6,140 bases of DNA from Caulobacter sp. (GCA_014378155.1 JACMOF010000556.1:1-6140), one strand, 5' to 3'. Positions 1 through 5,582 are shown, numbered from the stretch's first letter. Translations and numbers: made by a program. The notes: generated by a model from the sequence alone, not told the origin.

Positions 1-2
1 CC

Positions 3-113
3 CAGCGCATGGGCTACCCGCCCCGGGTCGAGGGCGCGTCGTGCCCGCCTCCCGAGGAAGGGTCGCTGAACGGGTCTCCGGCCGATTGCGCCAAGAGTTC
101 GTCGCGGTCGTGA
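3..113 (+). CDS. 3' end of an unidentified gene (5' partial)
   Basis: An open frame runs from the left edge to a TGA at 111-113 and would encode the last 36 residues of a protein, ending in Lys-Ser-Ser-Ser-Arg-Ser. The visible residues include two cysteines and a Pro/Glu-rich stretch, and I recognise no family. Support for coding is compositional: 31 of 36 sense codons end in G or C, as in the real genes here, and the frame stops just before a strong terminator hairpin shared with the convergent receptor gene. It could instead be non-coding sequence that happens to be open, since a 36-codon open frame is common in GC-rich DNA. No function is proposed. Confidence 0.42.
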   Translation, partial: QRMGYPPRVEGASCPPPEEGSLNGSPADCAKSSSRS

Positions 114-132
114 TCGCGCCCGCCCGCCCCCG

Positions 133-167
133 AAAAAGGGGCCGGCTCCTCTCGGAACCGGCCCCTT
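133..167 (-). terminator. Rho-independent terminator of the TonB-dependent receptor gene
   Basis: The arms AAGGGGCCGG (136-145) and CCGGCCCCTT (158-167) pair perfectly over 10 bp. After one mismatch, TCC/GGA pairs extend the stem to a TCTC loop. Read on the minus strand, the stem is followed by a run of five T (133-137), the classic intrinsic terminator arrangement. It lies 23 bases past the receptor stop codon. On the plus strand the stem is followed only by TTCCCC, so termination of the gene entering from the left would be weaker, though the hairpin may serve both convergent genes. Confidence 0.85.
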
Positions 168-189
168 CCCCAGGCTCAGCTCAAGTCGG

Positions 190-3174
190 CTAGAACTTGA
201 AGCGCAGGCCCACCTTGTAGGTGCGGCCGATCAGGCCGGCATAGTGCCAGGTGGTCAGGAAGTTCGGCGCGCTGGCATAGGCGCCGGGCGCGATGGGCGC
301 CCGGGCGTCGAACAGGTTGCCGACATTGACATAGGCCGTGACGCTGTCGGTGATGTCCGCCGAGGCGTTGGCGTCCACATTGATGAAGCGCTTGATCGTG
401 CAGAACTTGTTGGCCGCGGCCGTGTTGGCGGTGCCGCCATACGGGTTGCCCGGGACGCATTCGGTGCTGCCGTTGGTGTCGGCGGCGACCGACTTGATCG
501 AGCCGACATAGTAGGCGGTGGCCGACAGGGTGTAGCGGCCGAAGTCGACCGTGTTCTGCCAGTTGCCCTTCCAGTCCGGCGTGCCGTTGCCCGACGACAG
601 GTCGTACGGGCCCAGGGTGCCGGCGTACTTCTGCACTTCCTTGGCGGTGTGCAGGTCGTACTTCAGGACGTGAGTGACTTCGATGCGGCTGGTCCAGTTG
701 ATCGAGTCGGTAACCGGAACCTTGGCGGTGGCCGAGAAGTCGACGCCTTCGGTCTGCGCGTAGTTGGCGTTGACATAGGGCACGTTGATGATCAGCACGC
801 GCGGCAGGGCGGCGGCGAACAGCGGGTCGGGAGCGTCGACCACGTTGCACGAATAGCCGGCGCCCACCGCGGCGACGGCGGCGCAGCCGGCGGTTTGATC
901 GGCGGCCGCGTAGTAGGCGTCCTTGGCCTTGCTGACGTCCGGACCCGAGATGATCAGGTCGGACTTCTTCACGTTGTAATAGTCGACGGTCAGGCTGAGC
1001 CAACGAGTCGGCTCGGCGATCGCGCCCAAGGTGAAGCTGCGGGAGGTTTCAGGCTTCAGGTCCGGATTGCCGGCCACGCCGCGACCCAGGCTGTAGGACT
1101 GCGAGTACGGATTGGTGGTGCCGCCGTGCGCGGCCTGGAAGTTTGCCGGCGGAGTGGTGGTGACGAAACCGGCATATTGCGAACGCGGGCCCGATTCAGC
1201 GAAGGTCGGCGCGCGGAAGCCCTTGGAATAGGTGCCGCGGAACGCCAGTTGACGCAGCGGCGTGTATTTCACGCCGAACTTCGGCGAGAAGTGGCTGAAG
1301 CCTTCCGAATAGTGGTCGTAGCGACCCGAGACGTTGACTTCGATCTGCTCGGTCACCGGGGCCAGGACTTCGAAGAACGCGGCCGAGACCGTATGCTTGC
1401 CGAAGGCCGAGGCAGTGGTCAGGGCATAGGTGTCGAGGCGGGCGTTCTGGTTATTGTTTTCCAGCAGCTCCTTGCGCACCTGGCCACCGACGGCCAGTTG
1501 CACGTCGCCGCCCGGCAGGGCGAACAGCGACTTGGTGATCGACGCGTCCAACGACATCATCGACGAGTGCGACGGGGTCACCTTGTCGGGCGAGATGAAG
1601 GCGCGCACCGCCTGGGTGTTCGACGACGGCGTGACGAAGTTATAGGCGCCGGTGTTCACGGCGCTGAGGATGCTGGCGATGTTCAGCAGGCCGTGTTGCG
1701 TGATCTCGAGATTGTCACGCGCGCCGACGGCGTCGATCTGCCAGTTCCAGTCGTCGCCGAAGCTGCCCTTGATGCCGGCGGCGCCGCGGATGACTTCGTT
1801 GGAACGATCGCTGCCGGCGGGAAGATCGCCAAACAGATAGTAGATGCGGGCGGCGCCGTTGGCCGGATCTGCGGCGAAGGTGGTGGCGAACGGATTGTTC
1901 GGGTTCAGGCGACGACCGGGAGCGGTGAGGTCGGTGGCGCAGTTGACGCCGGTGTTACAAATATAGACCGGCAGGACGATGCCGGGGTTGCTCGAGGCCA
2001 GGGCGGGGGCGCCGCCGAAGGGTTGCGTCTGGCGGATGCCGGTTGGCGCGCCCTTGATGCTGACATAGCTGTTCGAGTAGCTGCCGGTGGCATAGGCCTC
2101 GATATTGTCGGCCAGTCGCACGCTCAGGCGGCCGTTGAAGGCGTAGCGCTTCTGATACGGCGCGATTTTACGATAGGTGTCGATCAGGTCCCACTTGCAG
2201 CCGGTGCCGTTGGCGGTGGCCGTAGCCTGGGTGAACGTGCCGTTGGGGCAGGCGCCCAGATCCAGGGACTGGTAGGACGTCGTCAGCGGCGCGCCGACCT
2301 TGCCGGCCAGCGGATTGTTCAGGTCCGACTGGCTGACGCGGGTCACATTGGCGGTCGGGGTGGCCGTGGTCATGGCCGAGTCAGCGGTATTGTTGTCGAT
2401 GCCGCCGATCGAGCTCAAGTCCTGGGTGTTGAACGGGAAGCCGCGGCTGTGGCTCGAGACCCGGTCGTTGGTCTGGTATTCGCCGTTGATATAGACGTTC
2501 CAGCCGCTGGCGGCGTAGTCGCCGAAGCCCAGGGTCAGGTCGCCGCGCCGATGCTCGGCGTCATTCTGAGCGCTTTGGCCGGCTTCGACGCTGCCGGCGA
2601 CGCCGACGAAGGTCTTCTTCAGCTTCAGGTTCACCACGCCGCCGATGGCGTCGGCGCCGTACGACGACGAGGCGCCGTCCTTCAGCACTTCGACGCGGTC
2701 GATCAGGCTGAACGGGATGCTGTTCAGGTCGACATAGGCGTTGTGGCCGTCGTCATTGATCGGGAAGTTGGTCGAGCGCAGGCCGTCGACCAGCACGAGG
2801 GTCGAGGAGACGCCCAGGCCGCGCAGCGAGACGGCCGAGCCGCCGGCGCTGAAGCCACTTTGGAAGCCGGTGCCGATCGAGCCGGCGCCATCGGCCGAGA
2901 TCGAGCGGATGGCGTCCGAGGCGGTGGTGATGCCGGCGCGTTGCAGGTTTTCCGAAGTCAGCACAGTGACGGGCGACGGGGTCTCGGTATCGGTGCGGCG
3001 GAACAGCGAGCCGGTGACGACGATTTCTTCGACGGCGTTAGCGTCCGGCGCGGGCGCGGTCTGGGCGGGCGCGGTCTGGGCCACGGCCTGGCTCACGCTC
3101 AGCAAGGTTGCGGCGGCCACGCCGCAAATCATCGTGGAGGCCAAAAGGCGCTCCCGAACGGTTTTGATGGTCAA
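190..3174 (-). CDS. TonB-dependent outer membrane receptor
   Basis: Outer membrane beta-barrel receptor of 994 aa that would import a scarce substrate using TonB-ExbBD energy. The substrate is unknown: sequence alone does not separate siderophore, cobalamin or glycan receptors. Residues 1-32 are a signal peptide (basic TIKTVRER, hydrophobic core, cleavage near Ala-Val-Ala|Gln). A Gln/Pro/Ala linker leads to a TonB box-like Glu-Glu-Ile-Val-Val-Thr-Gly (49-55). The plug covers about 65-190, with SLRGLGVSSTLVLVDGLR (116-133) and RVEVLKDGASSSYGADAIGG (160-179). The barrel fills the rest, with YSKGFRAPTFAE (649-660), NPDLKPETSRSFTLG (703-717), VGNLFDARAP (951-960) and a terminal Phe typical of barrel proteins recognised by the Bam complex. 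Four close cysteine pairs lie in probable surface loops. I chose the TTG at 3172-3174 over longer in-frame ATG starts because GGGGGAA sits 6 bases before it and the signal peptide begins there. It is monocistronic and ends at a strong terminator. Confidence 0.95.
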   Translation of the reverse strand: MTIKTVRERLLASTMICGVAAATLLSVSQAVAQTAPAQTAPAPDANAVEEIVVTGSLFRRTDTETPSPVTVLTSENLQRAGITTASDAIRSISADGAGSIGTGFQSGFSAGGSAVSLRGLGVSSTLVLVDGLRSTNFPINDDGHNAYVDLNSIPFSLIDRVEVLKDGASSSYGADAIGGVVNLKLKKTFVGVAGSVEAGQSAQNDAEHRRGDLTLGFGDYAASGWNVYINGEYQTNDRVSSHSRGFPFNTQDLSSIGGIDNNTADSAMTTATPTANVTRVSQSDLNNPLAGKVGAPLTTSYQSLDLGACPNGTFTQATATANGTGCKWDLIDTYRKIAPYQKRYAFNGRLSVRLADNIEAYATGSYSNSYVSIKGAPTGIRQTQPFGGAPALASSNPGIVLPVYICNTGVNCATDLTAPGRRLNPNNPFATTFAADPANGAARIYYLFGDLPAGSDRSNEVIRGAAGIKGSFGDDWNWQIDAVGARDNLEITQHGLLNIASILSAVNTGAYNFVTPSSNTQAVRAFISPDKVTPSHSSMMSLDASITKSLFALPGGDVQLAVGGQVRKELLENNNQNARLDTYALTTASAFGKHTVSAAFFEVLAPVTEQIEVNVSGRYDHYSEGFSHFSPKFGVKYTPLRQLAFRGTYSKGFRAPTFAESGPRSQYAGFVTTTPPANFQAAHGGTTNPYSQSYSLGRGVAGNPDLKPETSRSFTLGAIAEPTRWLSLTVDYYNVKKSDLIISGPDVSKAKDAYYAAADQTAGCAAVAAVGAGYSCNVVDAPDPLFAAALPRVLIINVPYVNANYAQTEGVDFSATAKVPVTDSINWTSRIEVTHVLKYDLHTAKEVQKYAGTLGPYDLSSGNGTPDWKGNWQNTVDFGRYTLSATAYYVGSIKSVAADTNGSTECVPGNPYGGTANTAAANKFCTIKRFINVDANASADITDSVTAYVNVGNLFDARAPIAPGAYASAPNFLTTWHYAGLIGRTYKVGLRFKF
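3050..3079 (-). repeat. Two perfect 15-base tandem units in the receptor linker
   Basis: The 15-base unit GCGGGCGCGGTCTGG (plus strand) occurs twice without mismatch at 3050-3064 and 3065-3079. It encodes the repeated Ala-Gln-Thr-Ala-Pro segment between the signal peptide cleavage site and the TonB box of the receptor. Such in-frame duplications change linker length without breaking the frame and are likely slippage products. Confidence 0.8.
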
Positions 3175-3180
3175 GTTTAG

Positions 3181-3187
3181 TTCCCCC
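3181..3187 (-). promoter_or_regulatory. Ribosome binding site that fixes the TTG start of the receptor
   Basis: Read on minus, GGGGGAA lies 6 bases upstream of the TTG at 3172-3174. No comparable purine-rich site precedes the upstream ATG at 3279, and the residues encoded between 3279 and 3174 look like neither a signal peptide nor a receptor N-terminus. This supports TTG initiation. Confidence 0.65.
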
Positions 3188-3197
3188 AATCGGCCCC

Positions 3198-3213
3198 GTG
3201 TCACGAATGACAC
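3198..3213 (-). promoter_or_regulatory. Perfect inverted repeat in the receptor mRNA leader
   Basis: GTGTCA (3198-3203) and TGACAC (3208-3213) are perfect 6-base arms around 4 bases. In the receptor transcript the loop reads UUCG. The element lies 24 bases upstream of the TTG start and about 10 bases above the ribosome binding site, so it could be a small leader hairpin or a repressor operator. A GAATC site (GANTC, the CcrM methylation motif in Caulobacter) lies at 3218-3222. The repeat is seen directly; its function is inferred. Confidence 0.45.
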
Positions 3214-3260
3214 CTCAGAATCGGCGCCGGCTGCAGTTTTCCTGGCGGCGATGGGAGAGG

Positions 3261-3289
3261 AGCTATGGGGGAGAGGCACGGTCGGTCAA
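3261..3289 (-). promoter_or_regulatory. Candidate promoter of the receptor gene
   Basis: On minus, TTGACC (3284-3289) is a good -35 match. Seventeen bases downstream lies ATAGCT (3261-3266), a poor -10. Transcription would start near 3253, giving a leader of roughly 80 bases that contains the GTGTCA/TGACAC hairpin. The -35 also resembles the start of the Caulobacter housekeeping consensus, but the -10 fits neither that nor the E. coli consensus well, so the call is weak. Confidence 0.28.
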
Positions 3290-3301
3290 TTTACATTGCG
3301 G

Positions 3302-3334
3302 TAATGAAACAGTTCGTTGAAAATTGTCTCATTA
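3302..3334. promoter_or_regulatory. Interrupted inverted repeat upstream of the receptor, possible operator
   Basis: TAATGAAACA (3302-3311) and TGTCTCATTA (3325-3334) are 10-base arms matching at 9 of 10 positions, separated by 13 bases. Arm centres are about 23 bp apart, close to two helical turns, as expected for a dimeric DNA-binding regulator. The element sits just upstream of the candidate receptor -35, in an unusually AT-rich patch. No regulator gene is present in the window, so any factor would act from elsewhere. Confidence 0.35.
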
Positions 3335-3456
3335 TGGTCACATACCGGGCGCTCCTAGGTGCCGGCCGATCGCATCCCAGGTAAATTCTATCTCCTACGA
3401 CCCAGCATTGTTTTCGGGCGCGGTATTGTCGCTCTGATCGACAGTCCCGAGCCGGC

Positions 3457-4053
3457 CTACAGGCCCCGCTTCAGCCGCTCTCGATACGCCCCCGAGCTCG
3501 CCAGATAACCCTCGGCGTCGCCATAGGCCTGGAAGTCGCGGTAGCGCTCGTGGCTGCCCTTGACCTTGAGGGCGTGCTTGATCGGGCACCAATATTGCTC
3601 GGTGCGGGCGGTGACCTCGCGGGCATAGGCGATGACGCCGTTGCCATAGCCGCAGAAGGCGCAGTTGAGCTTCTGCATCAGGTTCAGATAGCCCAGCCGG
3701 TGGCGGTCGATGACCACATAGTCCGAACGCTTGACCCGCATGATGTCCCAGGCGGTGAAACAGCCCAGCTGGTAGAGGCTGATGCTGACATCGAGGATCA
3801 CCAGCGGCAGGACCATGCCGTAGATCAGCGGCATGGTCAGCAGGGTCGGCAACGGCACGCGAGCCAGGCCCAGGGTCTTGCGGTGGACCTTCTGGCGACG
3901 CAGAGCGTCGGCCTTGAAACAGGGCTTGCCGACCGCATCCCGCTCGACCGCGTGCTTGGCGTCATGATCCGTGGCCCGCGCGGCGAAGGCGGCTTCGATC
4001 TGCGCCTCGACCTCGCGCAGACGGTCGATCAGATGTTCGAGGGACTCGGCCAT
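3457..4053 (-). CDS. Uncharacterised membrane protein with a conserved-looking Cys motif
   Basis: A 198-aa protein of unassigned function; it resembles conserved hypothetical proteins that I recall from other Proteobacteria, but I cannot name a domain. Residues 1-28 form a charged amphipathic helix, probably coiled coil (SLEHLIDRLREVEAQIEAAF). A basic segment (KADALRRQKVHRKT, 47-60) precedes one long hydrophobic stretch at about 66-97 (LPTLLTMPLIYGMVLPLVIL), enough for one membrane span or a tight hairpin. The soluble C-terminal part carries Cys-Ala-Phe-Cys (131-134), then Tyr-Trp-Cys-Pro-Ile-Lys-His (154-160). These three cysteines and the histidine could bind a metal or be redox active (inference). 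I chose the ATG at 4051-4053, which has GGAG (4065-4068) 11 bases upstream. A longer frame to 4167 would cross the divergent promoter region and is unlikely. It is divergent from the bactofilin. Confidence 0.85.
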   Translation of the reverse strand: MAESLEHLIDRLREVEAQIEAAFAARATDHDAKHAVERDAVGKPCFKADALRRQKVHRKTLGLARVPLPTLLTMPLIYGMVLPLVILDVSISLYQLGCFTAWDIMRVKRSDYVVIDRHRLGYLNLMQKLNCAFCGYGNGVIAYAREVTARTEQYWCPIKHALKVKGSHERYRDFQAYGDAEGYLASSGAYRERLKRGL

Positions 4054-4087
4054 GGCTTGGGGAACTCCGGATGGCGCAGCATGGCGC

Positions 4088-4112
4088 GAGTCGGGGCGAA
4101 TATATCCGCCCC
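4088..4112. promoter_or_regulatory. Near-perfect 20-base palindrome abutting a GANTC site in a divergent promoter region
   Basis: GGGGCGAATATATCCGCCCC (4093-4112) is symmetric at 18 of 20 bases: 6-base GC arms around an ATATAT core. It lies between the membrane-protein start (4053) and the bactofilin start (4188). On minus, TATATT within it could be a -10 for the membrane-protein gene. GAGTC at 4088-4092 touches its left edge. GANTC is the CcrM methylation site and influences GcrA-dependent promoters in Caulobacter. Operator function and cell-cycle control are inference. Confidence 0.45.
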
Positions 4113-4139
4113 TGTGACGAAGGGCTGACGGCGCCGCTC

Positions 4140-4168
4140 TTGCTGAGCTTTCCCCACAACGCTCCATT
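4140..4168 (+). promoter_or_regulatory. Weak candidate promoter of the bactofilin gene
   Basis: TTGCTGA (4140-4146) and GCTCCATT (4161-4168) are 14 bases apart and partly resemble the Caulobacter housekeeping promoter TTGaCgS-N10-14-GCtANAWC, with several mismatches. The transcript would start about 13 bases before the ATG, leaving room for little more than the AAGG ribosome binding site at 4176-4179. A start farther upstream, near the palindrome, is equally possible. Confidence 0.22.
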
Positions 4169-4187
4169 TCGAGACAAGGCCCTCGCC

Positions 4188-4718
4188 ATGTTCGCCAAAA
4201 AAACCGCCCCTTCCGCTCCCGCCTTCACGCCACTGGCCCAGATCGAGCCGACCCCGCAATTAGCCATGGCCCCGACGCCGACGCCGACGCCGCGCCCCAA
4301 ACCCGCCTCGATGATCGCCCAGGGCGTGGCCATCAAGGGCGACGTGCTCGGCGACGGCGAACTGCACCTGGATTGCGTGATCCAGGGCGACATCCGGGTC
4401 GGCAAGCTGGTCCTGGGCCCCAACGCCCGGGTCGAGGGTACGCTCTACGCTCAGGTCATCGAGATCCACGGCCGGGTGACCGGCGCGGTCTCGGCCAAGC
4501 AGGTGCGGCTCTATGGGACGGCCGTGGTCGATGGCGACATCACCCATGAACAGCTGGCCATGGAAACCGGCGCGCAGTTTCAGGGCCGCAGCCTGAAGTT
4601 CCAGCGCCCCGCGCCCGCCGCTGCCGCCCCCGTCGCGCCGCAGCCGCAGCCGCAGCCGCAGCCGCAGCCGCAGCCGGCCAGTGGTCACACCCCCGCCATG
4701 GCTGTCTATCCCGGCTAG
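4188..4718 (+). CDS. Bactofilin family cytoskeletal protein
   Basis: Bactofilins self-assemble without nucleotide into membrane-associated filaments that localise cell-wall enzymes, in Caulobacter at the stalk. This one is 176 aa. The N-terminus, Met-Phe-Ala-Lys-Lys, resembles the short membrane-targeting peptide of bactofilins. A Pro/Thr-rich tail (to about 40) precedes the beta-helical core at about 41-137. The core has glycine-spaced short strands such as GDVLGDGELHLDCVIQGDI (51-69), VEGTLYAQVIEIHGRVTGAV (82-101) and VVDGDITHEQLAMETGAQF (113-131). The C-terminal tail is Pro/Ala/Gln-rich, with six Gln-Pro pairs. Start chosen at 4188 because the MFAKK motif and AAGG ribosome site (4176-4179) fit there; the upstream in-frame ATG at 4071 would run through the divergent promoter. 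Its TAG stop lies in the interspersed repeat. Caulobacter has two bactofilins, and I cannot say which this matches. Confidence 0.93.
   Translation: MFAKKTAPSAPAFTPLAQIEPTPQLAMAPTPTPTPRPKPASMIAQGVAIKGDVLGDGELHLDCVIQGDIRVGKLVLGPNARVEGTLYAQVIEIHGRVTGAVSAKQVRLYGTAVVDGDITHEQLAMETGAQFQGRSLKFQRPAPAAAAPVAPQPQPQPQPQPQPASGHTPAMAVYPG
4641..4676 (+). repeat. (CAGCCG)6 tandem hexamer in the bactofilin tail
   Basis: Six perfect CAGCCG units encode a Gln-Pro run at residues 152-163. A shorter (CCGACG)3 run at 4272-4289 encodes Pro-Thr repeats in the N-terminal tail. Because the unit is two codons long, slippage would change tail length without disrupting the frame. Confidence 0.9.
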
Positions 4719-4823
4719 AGCATCTCCCGACCTGACTGCGTCAGGCCGTGAACTCTAATATTTTGTTTTGACGCATTTTTCTTCACGCGAACCGGAACCA
4801 CTTCCGCTCGAAAAATGCTCTGG
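4715..4823. repeat. Interspersed palindrome-ended repeat, copy 1
   Basis: This 109-base element is repeated in the same orientation at 5894-6001, with about eight substitutions and one single-base indel between the copies (sequence identity continues a few bases past each edge). Its ends are inverted: CTAGAGCATCTCCCGA (4715-4730) against TCGAAAAATGCTCTGG (4808-4823), 12 of 16 matching. Inside are CCTGAC-TGC-GTCAGG (4731-4745), the pair TGCGTCA (4737-4743)/TGACGCA (4769-4775), and an AT-rich core with TTTTGTTTTGACGCATTTTTC-type sequence. It resembles the small non-coding elements of alphaproteobacteria such as the RIME elements of rhizobia. The bactofilin TAG stop (4716-4718) lies in its left end. 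It may fold as a 3' hairpin and terminate or protect the bactofilin mRNA (inference). Confidence 0.85.
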
Positions 4824-4848
4824 AGCCTCGCCGGACCCGGTGAAGGCT

Positions 4849-4868
4849 CCAAGGGTTGCAACCCTTGG
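4849..4868. promoter_or_regulatory. Perfect 20-base palindrome upstream of the lipoprotein gene
   Basis: CCAAGGGTTGCAACCCTTGG equals its own reverse complement over all 20 bases; after one mismatch, GC pairs on both sides extend it. It lies 50 bases before the lipoprotein ATG and 26 bases past repeat copy 1. With no loop it suits a dimeric regulator's operator better than an RNA hairpin, and it is not followed by a T-run, so a terminator is unlikely. Confidence 0.5.
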
Positions 4869-4877
4869 CGCTTCAAA

Positions 4878-4897
4878 GACCTTAACTTCAAAAGGTC
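4878..4897 (+). promoter_or_regulatory. Small inverted repeat in the lipoprotein 5' region
   Basis: GACCTT (4878-4883) and AAGGTC (4892-4897) are perfect 6-base arms around 8 bases. The ribosome binding site GGGGAGG (4905-4911) follows. If transcribed, it would form a weak hairpin just above the ribosome site. Whether the promoter lies upstream or within it is not resolved; the TTAAC in the loop is only half of a CtrA-type site. Confidence 0.3.
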
Positions 4898-4917
4898 ACA
4901 CGCCGGGGAGGTTCCGA

Positions 4918-5427
4918 ATGCCGCGCTACGCCCTGAATTCGAGCCTGGCGATCATGGTCGCCTCCGGGCTGATGGGTCTGGCCGCCTGTTCGCGCACCGA
5001 TGACAGGCCGGTCGCGCCGGGCGGAGCGGCCGCGTCGCAGCAGGCAGCTCCGGTCGCCGGCGGGCCCCAGACCCCCAGGCCGGGCCTGTGGACGACCGTA
5101 ACCAAGACCCCGGCCGGCGAGGAAACCACCGCCCGGTGCGTTGGCGAAGGCTACGACCCCGGCGCCGACGCCGTCCAGAAGGCCAGCCCCTGCGGCAAGC
5201 CCACCCTCACCCGGACGGCGGACGGCTTCCACATCGACCAGGCGTGCAAGCACAAGGGCGTCGACTACGCGCTGTCGGGTGTCGTCAGCGGCGACTTCAC
5301 CACCACCGCGACCACCGACCTCAACCTGACCCTGGGGGCCTATGGCCGCAAACAGACCCTCAAGATGCAGGCGGTCAGCACCTATCAAGGCGCCTGCGAT
5401 CCAGCGACCTGGAAGCCTAAAACCTAG
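4918..5427 (+). CDS. DUF3617-like lipoprotein
   Basis: A 169-aa envelope lipoprotein of unknown biochemical role. The N-terminus has Arg3, a hydrophobic segment (about 9-23) and a lipobox Leu-Ala-Ala-Cys with Cys24 as the probable lipidated residue. Position +2 is Ser rather than Asp, so outer membrane sorting is likely by E. coli rules. A flexible Ala/Pro/Gln linker runs to about 53. The domain begins with Arg-Pro-Gly-Leu-Trp (54-58) and contains Cys74, Cys92, Cys110 and Cys160 in a spacing typical of DUF3617 proteins, ending Tyr-Gln-Gly-Ala-Cys. Two periplasmic disulfides are likely (inference). The ATG at 4918 was chosen over an in-frame ATG at 4768 because GGGGAGG (4905-4911) precedes it and the lipoprotein signal starts there. 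The earlier ATG lies inside the interspersed repeat. With the next gene it is bracketed by the two repeat copies. Confidence 0.88.
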   Translation: MPRYALNSSLAIMVASGLMGLAACSRTDDRPVAPGGAAASQQAAPVAGGPQTPRPGLWTTVTKTPAGEETTARCVGEGYDPGADAVQKASPCGKPTLTRTADGFHIDQACKHKGVDYALSGVVSGDFTTTATTDLNLTLGAYGRKQTLKMQAVSTYQGACDPATWKPKT

Positions 5428-5546
5428 GCGCGACATCGTCCCGGTCAGGATTAAGTGTCCTCAGCGCCACAGCATCGGAGCGATCGCACGGGTCGCGCCG
5501 CCCGCCGGGAACGGCGAGGGTCGCCGTGGCTTGTATTTGCAAGGCC

Positions 5547-5561
5547 GGCGCTGTTTGCGCC
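5547..5561 (+). promoter_or_regulatory. GC hairpin just upstream of the small coiled-coil gene
   Basis: GGCGC (5547-5551) and GCGCC (5557-5561) pair around the loop TGTTT. An alternative pairing, CCGGCG (5545-5550) with CGCCGG (5561-5566), overlaps it. The hairpin ends 6 bases before the GGAG (5568-5571) assigned to the ATG at 5583, so it could modulate start choice. The 155-base gap from the lipoprotein stop to this gene shows no other convincing signal. Confidence 0.3.
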
Positions 5562-5582
5562 GCCGGTGGAGCCAAAACACCC

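Noticed and set aside
176..1003. Arg/Gln-rich minus-strand frame overlapping the receptor's 3' end
   Set aside because: It is the shifted frame of the receptor gene. The composition is not protein-like and the frame runs through the whole barrel coding region.
244..3180. A 978-codon open frame on the plus strand antisense to the receptor
   Set aside because: It is a by-product of strong G/C third-position bias. The translation is Gly/Ala/Arg/Val-rich without domain motifs, whereas the minus strand encodes an unmistakable TonB-dependent receptor.
3427..3443. TGTCG/CGACA hairpin downstream of the membrane-protein gene as a terminator
   Set aside because: The stem has only 5 bp and no T-run follows on the minus strand, so it is not a convincing intrinsic terminator.
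4260..4688. Minus-strand frame antisense to the bactofilin with Arg-Leu repeats
   Set aside because: The Arg-Leu repeat is only the complement of the CAGCCG tract; there is no ribosome site or family resemblance.
4768..4917. N-terminal extension of the lipoprotein from an ATG inside the interspersed repeat
   Set aside because: It would put 50 residues in front of the lipoprotein signal peptide and depends on repeat sequence for its start; the ATG at 4918 has a strong ribosome site.
4888..5436. 182-codon minus-strand frame antisense to the lipoprotein
   Set aside because: The plus strand has lipobox, ribosome site and DUF3617-like cysteine pattern; the antisense translation is low-complexity Gly/Arg.
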